Source: Actinomyces sp. HMSC035G02
Lineage (GTDB): Bacteria > Actinomycetota > Actinomycetes > Actinomycetales > Actinomycetaceae
Direction: 5' to 3'
NCBI GenBank assembly: GCA_001838165.1
Contig: KV835882.1
Span: 1,014 to 65,013 of the forward strand
Length of the DNA stretch: 64,000 nucleotides
The notes under the pieces were generated by a model. The model saw nothing but the letters and a program-made list of their open reading frames with translations. It was not told the origin of the DNA and did no database searches. Positions 1 through 7,016 of the stretch are shown one piece after another (position 1 is the first letter of the stretch; the number at the start of each line of letters is the position of its first letter). The translations under genes and the position numbers were made by a program.

Positions 1-75
1 CGGGCCCTCCGGCGCCCAGAACACCCGTGGGGCCACACAGCAACACTCCGAAAAGTCATATGAGAAATATGAGAG

Positions 76-95
76 CTTCATAGGTTCTTCATAGG
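76..95 (+). promoter_or_regulatory. 11-bp-period direct repeat upstream of the polyphosphate operon
   Basis: CTTCATAGG occurs at 76-84 and again at 87-95, an exact 11-bp repeat. It lies about 42 bp before the DUF4956 start codon. Direct repeats at 11 bp with a TTCA core are the layout of PhoB/PhoP-family sites, and a phosphate-responsive regulator would suit a polyphosphate polymerase operon. The assignment to PhoP is inferred. Confidence 0.35.
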
Positions 96-136
96 GTCGA
101 GTGGGGAAATTGGTGCATCGACAAAAGGAGACACCA

Positions 137-679
137 ATGACCGCCCTGATTCTGATCGCCATTGACCTGGTCGCTATGGCCGCCCTCGTGTTCGGCCTGT
201 ACTTCCCACGCCACCGCCGCGCTGACCTGGTCGCAGCCTTCCTCGGTGTGAATGTCGGCGTCCTCGCCGTCACGATCATCCTCGCGAACTCGACCGTGAG
301 CGCGGGACTCGGCCTCGGCCTCTTCGGTGTTCTCTCGATCATCCGACTGCGTTCGGATCAGATCTCGCAGACGGAGATCGCCTACTACTTCGCGTCGCTG
401 GCTCTCGGCCTGCTGACGGGTATGTCTTCGGCGGTGACCCCGCTGCTGGGCGGCCTCATCGCGCTGATCCTCGCGGCATTGGCCTTCGGTGACTCGAAGC
501 TGGTCTTCGGTCGCTACACCTCGCAGACCGTCCAGCTGGACCGCGCTATCGCCGATCCCGCCGAGCTGAAGGCAACCCTCGAGCAGCGCCTCGGCGCGTC
601 CGTCGCCTCGGTCAGCGTCGTCAAGCTCGACCTCGTGAACGACCTGACGCTCGTGGACGTCCGCTCGAAGGTCGCCTGA
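137..679 (+). CDS. DUF4956 family membrane protein
   Basis: A 180-aa integral membrane protein with about four hydrophobic segments in residues 1-125 and a soluble C-terminal part. It carries the LSIIRLRSDQISQTEIAYYF stretch typical of DUF4956. The start at 137 follows a strong AAAGGAG site at 124-130. DUF4956 genes are commonly found beside VTC-type polyphosphate polymerase genes, as here with the next gene 69 bp downstream. It may help anchor or couple the polymerase at the membrane, but its biochemical role is not known from the sequence. Confidence 0.85.
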   Translation: MTALILIAIDLVAMAALVFGLYFPRHRRADLVAAFLGVNVGVLAVTIILANSTVSAGLGLGLFGVLSIIRLRSDQISQTEIAYYFASLALGLLTGMSSAVTPLLGGLIALILAALAFGDSKLVFGRYTSQTVQLDRAIADPAELKATLEQRLGASVASVSVVKLDLVNDLTLVDVRSKVA

Positions 680-748
680 CCCGCCAGCCTGCCGGCCCGT
701 CAGCCCACTAGCCAACACCCCCACAGACCACCACCAAGGACACGACTC

Positions 749-1570
749 ATGAACGCCACCCTGAACTCGATTCTCGCCGACCTCGACTCGATCGGCCTCG
801 ATGAACTGAATAAGCGCGCGGCGATGCTGACCCGAGTGGACCGCAAGTACGCGCTGGACGCCGCCACGGCCTCGGCGATTCTGAGCCGCCTCCCTGAGGA
901 AACCCGGGTCCTGCGCATTGGCGGCCAGGTGTCCCAGGGCTACGCCTCCACCTACTACGACACCCCCGACATGGATTCGTACCTGCTGACCGCGCTCAAG
1001 CGCCGCCGCCGCTTCAAGGTCCGCACCCGCTCCTACCTCTCGTCGGGCGCGTCCTTCCTGGAGGTTAAGACCCGCGGCCCGCGCGGCGTGACCGTCAAGA
1101 AGCGTATGCCGATCTCTTGGGACGAGGCCGGGGCCCCTCTCGCGGGTGAGCGCCGCACGTGGGTGGCCGGCAAGGTTGAGAAGACGGGATATGGTCACCT
1201 GGTGCCTGCCCTTGAGCCGGTCCTGGCTGGATCCTACGAGCGCAACACCCTGCTCCTGCCCGGTGGCGTGGGACGCGCGACGGTGGACACCGACTTGAAG
1301 TGGCGCTCGCTGCGCACGGACGGCACCAAGGTTGCTCGCCCCGACCTGGTCATCATCGAAACGAAGTCGGGCGCGACCCCTTCGATCGTCGACCACCTCC
1401 TGTGGGAGGGCGGCGTGCGCCCCGTGAAGATCTCCAAGTACGGGACCGCGATGGCCGCCATGCACCACCTGCCCGCGAACAAGTGGCACCGCACGCTCGA
1501 CCGTTACTTTCACGAATATGTGGAGGTCCCCGAGCTCGCGCACTCCGCGCCCCTCGCGATGGTGGCCTGA
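749..1570 (+). CDS. VTC-domain polyphosphate polymerase family protein
   Basis: A 273-aa cytoplasmic protein matching the CYTH-like VTC domain. The basic and acidic residues that line the triphosphate tunnel are visible: RVDRKYAL near residue 28, the KRRRRFKVRTRSY stretch near residue 88, FLEVKTRGPRG, VKKR and a late IETKSG. VTC-family proteins polymerise ATP gamma-phosphate into polyphosphate. The gene sits between DUF4956 and a secreted beta-helix protein. That set recurs in other bacteria, sometimes with CotH kinases, and suggests a cell-envelope polyphosphate or polymer system rather than the Ppk pathway. Confidence 0.85.
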   Translation: MNATLNSILADLDSIGLDELNKRAAMLTRVDRKYALDAATASAILSRLPEETRVLRIGGQVSQGYASTYYDTPDMDSYLLTALKRRRRFKVRTRSYLSSGASFLEVKTRGPRGVTVKKRMPISWDEAGAPLAGERRTWVAGKVEKTGYGHLVPALEPVLAGSYERNTLLLPGGVGRATVDTDLKWRSLRTDGTKVARPDLVIIETKSGATPSIVDHLLWEGGVRPVKISKYGTAMAAMHHLPANKWHRTLDRYFHEYVEVPELAHSAPLAMVA

Positions 1571-1667
1571 CAGACCTAACACCGGCGCCCGCAGTTTCGA
1601 TAGCACGCGAAACGCAAGCGCTGAGCATAAGAAACACAAGCTTTAATCACACGAAAGAAACAGACAC

Positions 1668-3575
1668 ATGAAAGCCCTGCAGAAAATCTGGACCCCCGCC
1701 CGGACGATCGGCGCGATCGCCCTCGTCGGAACGCTGGCGCTGGGTGCATGCGGCGCCTCGGGCGTGACCTCCTCCGGCTCCGGCTCCACCACGGCCACCG
1801 CGACCGTCGCCGCCGCCGGAACCAACGGCGACACGACCGCGCCGCCCACCGCGGCCGACGCCCTGGCCTCGAACGCGAAGGCCTCCTACGTGAAGGACAG
1901 CGACTGGAAGGCCTCGGACGCCGTCGACGTGACGCTCAGCGGCACGACCGCGACCTCCTCGTCCGACGCCGTGTCCGTGAGTGACGGCGTGCTGACCATC
2001 TCCAAGGCCGGCGTCTACAAGCTCAGCGGCTCCTTCACCGGCAAGGTCGTCGTGGCCGCGGGAGCTGAGGACCTGGTCGTCCTGATCCTCGACAACGCGA
2101 CCATCACCTCGTCCACGGGCGCCGCGATCGAGGCGACCAGCGGTGACGACCTCGTCCTGTCCCTCGAGGGCACCTCGACGATCACCGACGGAACCTACAC
2201 CGGCACGGAGGACGCGAACGCGGCCATCTACGCCGACATGGATCTGACGATCACCGGCTCGGGCACGCTCAACGTGACCTCCGGTGCCTCGGACGCGATC
2301 ACCTCCAAGGACGACCTGTACGTCCTGAGCGGCACGATCAACGCGACCGCCTCGGATGACGGCCTGCGCGGCAAGGACTCCCTGACGATTGCGGGCGGCA
2401 CCGTCACCGTGACCTCCGGCGGCGACGCCCTCAAGTCCGACCAGGACAACGACGACACCAAGGGCTACGTGTCCATCGTGGATGGCACCGTTACCCTGAC
2501 CTCGGGCGGCGACGGCATCGACGCGAACACCGACGCGATCGTCACCGGCGGCACCCTGTCGATCACCTCGGGCGGCGGCGCCTCGGCCGGCAAGCCCTCC
2601 ACGGGCTCGGCCAAGGGCATCAAAGCGCAAACCTACATCATCGTCGACGGCGGCACGACCACCATCGACGCCGGGGATGACGCCATCCACTCCAACGGCG
2701 CGCTGCGCCTGAGCTCCGGCACGATCACCGCCGCCTCCGGCGACGATGGCGTGCACACCGAGGTCGCGGCCGTCCTGGACGGTGCAACCGTGACCGTCAC
2801 GCAGTCGAACGAGGCCCTCGAGGGCGGCCTCATCACGATCTCAGACGGCACCGTCGACCTGACCTCGAGCGACGACGGCATCAACGCCTCGGGCTCGATC
2901 ACTGTCGAGGCCGGCCTGGCCGCAGTCGCCGAGTCCAGCTCGGACTCCGCGACCACCACCGACACCACCACGACCACCACCGAGCAGATGGGCCCCGGTG
3001 GCATGGCTGACGGCGGCGGCTCGATGGAAGACACCGGCGAGCAGCTCACCATCACCGGCGGAACCGTGACCGTCAACGCGAACGGTGACGGCCTCGACTC
3101 CAACGGTTCGCTGACCATCAGCGGCGGCACGACGACCGTCTACGGCCCGGCCTCCGGCGCCAACGGCGCCCTGGACAGCAACGGTGCCATGAGCATCACG
3201 GGTGGCACCGTCATCGCCTTCGCTACCAACGAGATGGTGGAGACGCCGACCAGGACCGACGGCCAGGGCTGGGTCTCCGCCTCGGCGACCGGCTCCGCCG
3301 GATCCACGGTGACGATCACCGACTCCTCCGGTTCGGTTCTGGGCACCTACACCTCGCTCAAGGCCTTCGGCAACGTCATCTACTCGACCTCCGGCATGAC
3401 CAACGGCTCCACCTACACGGTGAGCGTCGACGGCACTGCCACAGAGGCAACCGCCGGCCAGGGCGGCATGGGGATGGGCGGACAGCCCCCGGCCGGCGGT
3501 CCGGAACAGGGTGGCCAGCCGCCGATGGGCGGTCCGGGTCAGGGCGGTCAGCCCCCGGCCGCGCCCCAGGGCTGA
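1668..3575 (+). CDS. Secreted beta-helix carbohydrate-binding lipoprotein (Cthe_2159/DUF4353-like)
   Basis: A 635-aa protein with a lipoprotein signal (lipobox LGAC, cysteine near residue 27). A Thr/Ser/Ala-rich stretch is followed by many short repeats of the type GGTVTVTSGGDALKSD, DGIDAN, DDAIHSNG, DDGVHTE, DDGINASG and GDGLDSNG. This is the pattern of the calcium-dependent pectate-lyase-like beta-helix of Cthe_2159. The last 40 residues are low-complexity Gly/Gln/Pro (GGQPP repeats), possibly wall-spanning. It is the third gene of the DUF4956-VTC operon and probably acts at the cell surface. A strong hairpin follows the stop codon. Confidence 0.8.
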   Translation: MKALQKIWTPARTIGAIALVGTLALGACGASGVTSSGSGSTTATATVAAAGTNGDTTAPPTAADALASNAKASYVKDSDWKASDAVDVTLSGTTATSSSDAVSVSDGVLTISKAGVYKLSGSFTGKVVVAAGAEDLVVLILDNATITSSTGAAIEATSGDDLVLSLEGTSTITDGTYTGTEDANAAIYADMDLTITGSGTLNVTSGASDAITSKDDLYVLSGTINATASDDGLRGKDSLTIAGGTVTVTSGGDALKSDQDNDDTKGYVSIVDGTVTLTSGGDGIDANTDAIVTGGTLSITSGGGASAGKPSTGSAKGIKAQTYIIVDGGTTTIDAGDDAIHSNGALRLSSGTITAASGDDGVHTEVAAVLDGATVTVTQSNEALEGGLITISDGTVDLTSSDDGINASGSITVEAGLAAVAESSSDSATTTDTTTTTTEQMGPGGMADGGGSMEDTGEQLTITGGTVTVNANGDGLDSNGSLTISGGTTTVYGPASGANGALDSNGAMSITGGTVIAFATNEMVETPTRTDGQGWVSASATGSAGSTVTITDSSGSVLGTYTSLKAFGNVIYSTSGMTNGSTYTVSVDGTATEATAGQGGMGMGGQPPAGGPEQGGQPPMGGPGQGGQPPAAPQG

Positions 3576-3588
3576 GGCTTCCTGAATA

Positions 3589-3624
3589 GTGCGCCCCGCG
3601 TGATTGTCGACACGCGGGGCGCAC
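3589..3624 (+). terminator. Terminator after the polyphosphate/beta-helix operon
   Basis: A perfect 14-bp stem pairs 3589-3602 with 3611-3624 around an 8-nt loop. It starts 13 bp after the beta-helix stop codon. No clear T-run follows. Confidence 0.7.
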
Positions 3625-3730
3625 GCTTATACCTGCGCTGCCTCTTCATCGACGAGGCCTCGGCCGGTATCTCACGGTCACGCCGTCACTCGCCACCCCT
3701 GGGATCAGCGCAACTAAACTGGAACCAGAG

Positions 3731-3750
3731 GACGAGGCCCCGGCCTCGTC
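3731..3750. repeat. Palindromic copy of the GACGAGGCC word
   Basis: GACGAGGCC at 3731-3739 is followed, after CC, by its reverse complement at 3742-3750. It lies 22 bp upstream of the RidA start. Single copies of this word recur across the window. Confidence 0.6.
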
Positions 3751-3772
3751 GATCACAACGAAAGGACCCCTC

Positions 3773-4228
3773 ATGCTCCCCTCCGAGAAGCTCGCCGAGC
3801 TCGGCCTCGAACTGCCCGCTGTCGCCACGCCGGTCGCCGCCTACGTGCCGGCCGTCATCGACCGTGGCGTCGTGCGCACCTCCGGCCAGATCCCCGTCGT
3901 GAACGGCGAGCCCGTGTGCATCGGCGCGGTCGGCGAGGACGGTGCGGACCCCGAGGACGCCAAGGATGCGGCGCGCGTGTGCGCCCTCAACGCCCTGGCC
4001 GCGGCGGCCTCCGTCGCGGGCGGCATCGACAACCTCGCGGGCGTCGTGAAGGTCGTGGGCTTCGTGTCCTCGCGCCCCGACTTCTACGGCCAGGCTGGCG
4101 TCATCAACGGCGCTTCCGAGCTGTTCGGCGAGATCTTCGGCAGCCAGCACGCGCGCAGCGCCGTGGGCGTCGCCGCGCTGCCCCTCAACGTGAGCGTCGA
4201 GGTCGAGGCCGAGTTCCTCATTAAGTGA
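3773..4228 (+). CDS. RidA/YjgF family protein
   Basis: A 151-aa protein of the RidA (YjgF/YER057c/UK114) superfamily, closest in layout to the longer YjgH-like branch with an N-terminal SEKLAELGLELP segment. RTSGQIPVVNGE and the C-terminal RSAVGVAALPLNVSVEVEAEFLIK strand match the family core. The Arg of ARSAVGVAALP corresponds to the active-site arginine of imine/enamine deaminases. It likely hydrolyses reactive enamines in the cytoplasm. It is preceded by a GAAAGGA ribosome site and is probably monocistronic. Confidence 0.85.
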   Translation: MLPSEKLAELGLELPAVATPVAAYVPAVIDRGVVRTSGQIPVVNGEPVCIGAVGEDGADPEDAKDAARVCALNALAAAASVAGGIDNLAGVVKVVGFVSSRPDFYGQAGVINGASELFGEIFGSQHARSAVGVAALPLNVSVEVEAEFLIK

Positions 4229-4311
4229 ACGCGCGGGCGTGGCTGAGGCATGCCTACACTGGGTAAGGTTCGCTGAAATGGCCCGTCGGGCCGAAGGATA
4301 AAGGAAAAGAC

Positions 4312-4896
4312 ATGACTGACCGTCAGATGTTCAAGCTGGTCGACGCCAACACCGTCCCCTCCGAGGGCGGCGGCTGTGGTTGCGGCTGCGGTGGCGAGGG
4401 TAAGAAGGCGCGCGCCGAGCAGGCTCCCGAGCAGGTTCCCGCCGAGCATGCCGGTTGCGGCTGCGGTGGCCAGGACCACGCTGCCGAGGCCGCCGAGGCT
4501 CCCGCCGAGCACGCCGGTTGCGGCTGCGGCGGACACGACGCCCCCGCCGAGCGTCCCCACGAGATGGCCGCCGAGCCCATCGCCTCCACCGCGGGCGGCT
4601 GCGGCTGTGGTGACGGTGCCCCCTCGGCGGGCAACGTCCACGCTGGCGGCGCCGGCGTCATCCACCGCCCCGGCGCGGACGAGCTGGTCATCCACTCGAT
4701 CCCTCGCGTCGTGCGCCACGCGGTCCTCTTCGCGGCGGTCGACAACCTGCCCGTCGGCGAGAACATCCAGATCTGCGCGCCCCACCAGCCCGAGCCGCTG
4801 TTCGCGCACCTGCAGGACTCCGAGCAGCACTACCGCGTGGAGACCCTCGAGGTCGGCCCCGTGGATTGGCGCTACCGCATCACGCGTCTCGCCTGA
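4312..4896 (+). CDS. DUF2249 protein with N-terminal Cys-Gly-Cys-Gly repeats
   Basis: A 194-aa protein. The C-terminal 75 residues (from about VIHSIPRVVRHAVLFAAVDNLPVG to DWRYRITRLA) match DUF2249, a small domain often linked to nitrogen-oxide or redox stress proteins. The first 110 residues hold four CGCG blocks (GCGCGCGG once, HAGCGCGG twice, GGCGCGDG once) separated by Ala/Glu/His-rich spacers. The Cys and His density suggests metal or Fe-S binding, which is inferred. A TACACT -10-like box lies near 4255, the ribosome site is AAAGGAAAAG, and a 17-bp-stem terminator follows. Confidence 0.8.
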   Translation: MTDRQMFKLVDANTVPSEGGGCGCGCGGEGKKARAEQAPEQVPAEHAGCGCGGQDHAAEAAEAPAEHAGCGCGGHDAPAERPHEMAAEPIASTAGGCGCGDGAPSAGNVHAGGAGVIHRPGADELVIHSIPRVVRHAVLFAAVDNLPVGENIQICAPHQPEPLFAHLQDSEQHYRVETLEVGPVDWRYRITRLA

Positions 4897-4907
4897 GGCG
4901 CTTTGAC

Positions 4908-4964
4908 ACGACGAGGCCGTGGCCGACTCTCGCTTCTCCGCGGGACTGGCCACGGCCTCGTCGT
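4908..4964 (+). terminator. 17-bp perfect hairpin containing GACGAGGCC
   Basis: Stem 4908-4924 pairs perfectly with 4948-4964 around a 23-nt loop. It begins 11 bp after the DUF2249 stop codon. Each arm contains the ACGACGAGGCCGTGGCC word, so the repeat family seen elsewhere is used here as a terminator-like hairpin. Confidence 0.65.
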
Positions 4965-5015
4965 ATGTGCGCCCGTTTCGGTGTCCATTCGCATGCCTGG
5001 GAGCGTCCGACCCGG

Positions 5016-5021
5016 TACCGT
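5016..5021 (+). promoter_or_regulatory. -10 box of a leaderless SRPBCC gene
   Basis: TACCGT lies 6 nt before the ATG at 5028, and there is no Shine-Dalgarno site. This is the layout of a leaderless transcript. Confidence 0.5.
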
Positions 5022-5027
5022 TGGTGT

Positions 5028-5507
5028 ATGAGCTTCTTTGACATGACTTCTGACGCCGACGTTGAGGACGACCTGGATCGCGTCGAGACCGACGTGGTCG
5101 TGGACTGCGACATTGAGGCCGCGTGGGCGCTCGTGTCGGAGCCGGGCTGGTGGGTCAACGACGGCCCGCTGGGTGACCACGAGGTGAGCCTCGGGGACGA
5201 CGGCATCTATCGCGTGAGCGACCCGGACGCTGGCGACTGGCTGATCGAGAAGGCCGACGAGGATCCGATGGATGTCGTCGCCTTCCGCTGGTACCCGCTG
5301 GCCGATGACGAGCTGCCGGACGAGTACGCGACCCGCGTCGAGGTCTCCCTGTCCGAGGAGCGCGGTGGCGTCGCCATCCACGTCGAGGAGTCGGGTCTAG
5401 CGTCGGTCTCCGACGACGAGGCCGAGGCCCGCCAGGCGTACGAGGATGCGATCGGCATGTGGGAGCAGGTCCTGCTCGCGGCGAAGAGCTACCTCGAGGG
5501 CCGCTGA
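5028..5507 (+). CDS. SRPBCC/AHSA1-like family protein
   Basis: A 159-aa acidic protein. VVDCDIEAAWALVSEPGWWVNDG near residue 20, a central set of strands and the C-terminal helix YEDAIGMWEQVLLAAKSYLEGR match the START-like SRPBCC fold of the AHSA1/polyketide-cyclase group. These proteins bind hydrophobic ligands or act as co-chaperones; the ligand cannot be told from sequence. The ATG at 5028 was chosen because a TACCGT -10 box sits 6 nt upstream and the family N terminus begins soon after. Confidence 0.7.
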   Translation: MSFFDMTSDADVEDDLDRVETDVVVDCDIEAAWALVSEPGWWVNDGPLGDHEVSLGDDGIYRVSDPDAGDWLIEKADEDPMDVVAFRWYPLADDELPDEYATRVEVSLSEERGGVAIHVEESGLASVSDDEAEARQAYEDAIGMWEQVLLAAKSYLEGR

Positions 5508-5606
5508 GCGTCTGAGTTTCCGAGCTCCTGGCACTTGCCGGTGTCAGGGACGCTTTATCGTGTTGGCCTGCGGCATTCCGTCGTTTCGATCTGGATCTCG
5601 CCCCGA

Positions 5607-5720
5607 AATTTCGCACGTAATTCCCCCGCAGGTGTTTTAACTTTTGAAGTCAGAACGTTGAAATTCTGCGGTTTCTGGGGTGTTGTTGTGTATGGCCGTC
5701 AGGGAATTACGTGCGGAATT
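5607..5720. repeat. 114-bp inverted-repeat element, copy 1
   Basis: Its terminal arms 5607-5624 and 5703-5720 are 18 nt each and complementary except for one position that would be a G-U pair in RNA. The interior holds GTTGAAATTC and an upstream near-complement TTTTAAC. The second half (about 5654-5720) is nearly identical to copy 2, while the 5' interior differs. Possible identities are a small structured RNA, a bidirectional terminator or a MITE-like element. Confidence 0.75.
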
Positions 5721-5814
5721 GGTGAATGCGGGGACGGTGGTGCGGCGTAGGCTGCGGGTCATTGGCAATGGGCCGCCGGAGGTTCGCCGCGGTTGTGCTT
5801 GTGAGCGTGGGTGT

Positions 5815-5915
5815 TACACCCGATCCGTAGGCAGTGCACCCGATCCGTAGGCAGTGCACCAGTTCTGATCGGGTGCAGCGTCCCGTAAGAGGTGCAGTGT
5901 CCCGTAACGGGTGCA
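5815..5915. repeat. Inverted box array A (3+3 TGCACC boxes)
   Basis: Forward boxes TACACC 5815, TGCACC 5835 and TGCACC 5855 are spaced 20 bp apart. Reverse boxes GGTGCA start at 5872, 5891 and 5910, 19 bp apart. Two forward units (5817-5836 and 5837-5856) are identical 20-mers. The box sequence is conserved across the dyad but most of the spacer is not, which favours protein-binding sites over a hairpin RNA. Confidence 0.7.
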
Positions 5916-5971
5916 GTGCCGGGTATAGGAGTTACTGCGCGGACCATGGTGGAGCTTGTGACTCCGAAGCG

Positions 5972-6076
5972 TTGCACTAGTTGAAGGAGCAATGCACTAG
6001 ATGGGGGAGTATTGCACTGGATAGTAGCTAGTGCAATGCCCTGCTAAGTAGTGCAATGCTGGCGAAAGTGGTGCAA
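5972..6076. repeat. Inverted box array B (3+3 TTGCACT boxes)
   Basis: Forward boxes start at 5972 (TTGCACT), 5992 (ATGCACT) and 6012 (TTGCACT). Reverse boxes start at 6030 (AGTGCAA), 6050 (AGTGCAA) and 6070 (GGTGCAA). Spacing within each half is exactly 20 bp. The array at 35932-36036 has the same geometry and clear sequence similarity. Confidence 0.75.
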
Positions 6077-6145
6077 TGCCTCCCGGTGCCGAATGGTGGG
6101 CGAGCCGCATTGGCGCGTGCAGCGAGTGGGTGTCGGCATCTCCGA

Positions 6146-6259
6146 AATTTCGCACGTAATTCCTCCGCGCGTACTTCAAGATTTTAAGTTAGAACGTTGA
6201 AATTCTGCGGTTTCTGGGGTGTTGTTGTGTGTGGCCGTCAGGGAATTACGTGCGGAATT
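6146..6259. repeat. 114-bp inverted-repeat element, copy 2
   Basis: It has the same length and orientation as copy 1. Its arms are 6146-6163 and 6242-6259. From about 6190 to 6259 it matches copy 1 almost base for base. The 5' interior differs but keeps a TTCAA that can pair with the downstream TTGAA. Together with copy 1 it brackets the two box arrays. Confidence 0.75.
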
Positions 6260-6372
6260 GATGGGGCTGCCGGGTCTATGCTGCTGCGTGCCCGGATGTC
6301 GCGCGCCCGGATGCCGAGCACAGTGTCTCGCCTACCGCGCCGCGCGTGCCGTGCTTGGGTGCCCCGCCGAGC

Positions 6373-6855
6373 CTACTCCGCGTGCTCGGCCTGTCGCGCC
6401 GCCGCCTCGCGTGCCGCCTTCTTGGCGCGGGCGTGCGCCTCGACCTCCTCGGGGGTGAGGGGGCCCTGCGTGGTGCCTTCGCTGCCGTCGGTGCGCTCCC
6501 ACGAAATGGCGAGGCTGTCGCGCGCGCCGAAGCGCGCCAGGTGGATGCCGACGATGAATTCGAGGCGATCGGCGCGCTCGGGCTCCGTGCGCAGCTCGAG
6601 CCGCAGATCAGACGCCGACGCGATCACGTCGAAGCGCCCCAGAACCGGACCTTCGCGGTCGAACAGCAGGTATCCGCTGCCCGCCTCCTCGTCCCACGAG
6701 CCCGTGATCTTGTGTGCCATGTGGCTGACGAGCTGCTTGCCGTAGCGCGCGGCCCGCTCGGTGGGAATGGTAGCCACGGAGATCAGGGGGTACGAGGCCT
6801 CGGCCGTTGAGGGGGTGGTGGTCTCGCCCGTCGAAGGCGTTGGATTCTGCGTCAT
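6373..6855 (-). CDS. DUF2218 domain-containing protein
   Basis: A 160-aa protein. From about residue 25 it reads ISVATIPTERAARYGKQLVSHMAHK, then a glycine-containing turn, LLFDREGPVLGRFDVIASASDLRLELRTE and LEFIVGIHLARFGARDSLAISWE, which is the DUF2218 domain. The C terminus is a charged Ala/Glu/Arg-rich helix. DUF2218 genes are often near iron-related genes in actinobacteria, but function is unknown. A -10-like TAGGTT lies 6 nt before the start, suggesting a leaderless transcript. It converges on the SRPBCC gene across the repeat region. Confidence 0.8.
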   Translation of the reverse strand: MTQNPTPSTGETTTPSTAEASYPLISVATIPTERAARYGKQLVSHMAHKITGSWDEEAGSGYLLFDREGPVLGRFDVIASASDLRLELRTEPERADRLEFIVGIHLARFGARDSLAISWERTDGSEGTTQGPLTPEEVEAHARAKKAAREAAARQAEHAE

Positions 6856-7016
6856 AAGGCAAACCTAACTTGAATGCGCTGCCTGTGCCATGCGTGGCTC
6901 TGGATTCGGCCATGAGTGTACCCGTGCGGTAGCGTTGGATAGTCAAGCGCGTCGCGAGAGCGCGCAAAGGCCGCGCAAAAGCGCCCCCGGTACGGGAGCT
7001 GGCGGAAGGAACAACG

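Larger units (their letters stand above)
5508..6372. other. 865-bp intergenic region holding repeats and no gene
   Basis: The region lies between two convergent genes. It holds two direct copies of a 114-bp inverted-repeat element (5607-5720 and 6146-6259) and, between them, two arrays of short boxes (5815-5915 and 5972-6076). No open frame here resembles a protein. The AT content is visibly higher than in the flanking genes. Confidence 0.75.

Noticed and set aside
89..1639. Long open frame on the minus strand opposite the DUF4956 and VTC genes
   Set aside because: It is antisense to two clearly homologous genes and its composition (Arg/Gly/Val/His-rich) is the usual shadow of GC-rich codons. 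The same holds for the minus-strand frames opposite 20016-23768, 24720-27893, 32419-34677 and 41855-43165, and the plus-strand frame opposite copA.
3600..3902. Small protein gene between the beta-helix gene and RidA
   Set aside because: The frame starts inside a terminator hairpin, has no ribosome site or family resemblance and overlaps RidA.
5815..6076. CRISPR array
   Set aside because: Units are about 20 bp, boxes are short, orientation flips in the middle, and there are no uniform spacers or cas genes.
6855..6868. IdeR/DtxR iron box before DUF2218
   Set aside because: TTAGGTTTGCCTTA matches the first part of the consensus only; the right half is lost and the bases are better explained as a -10 box.
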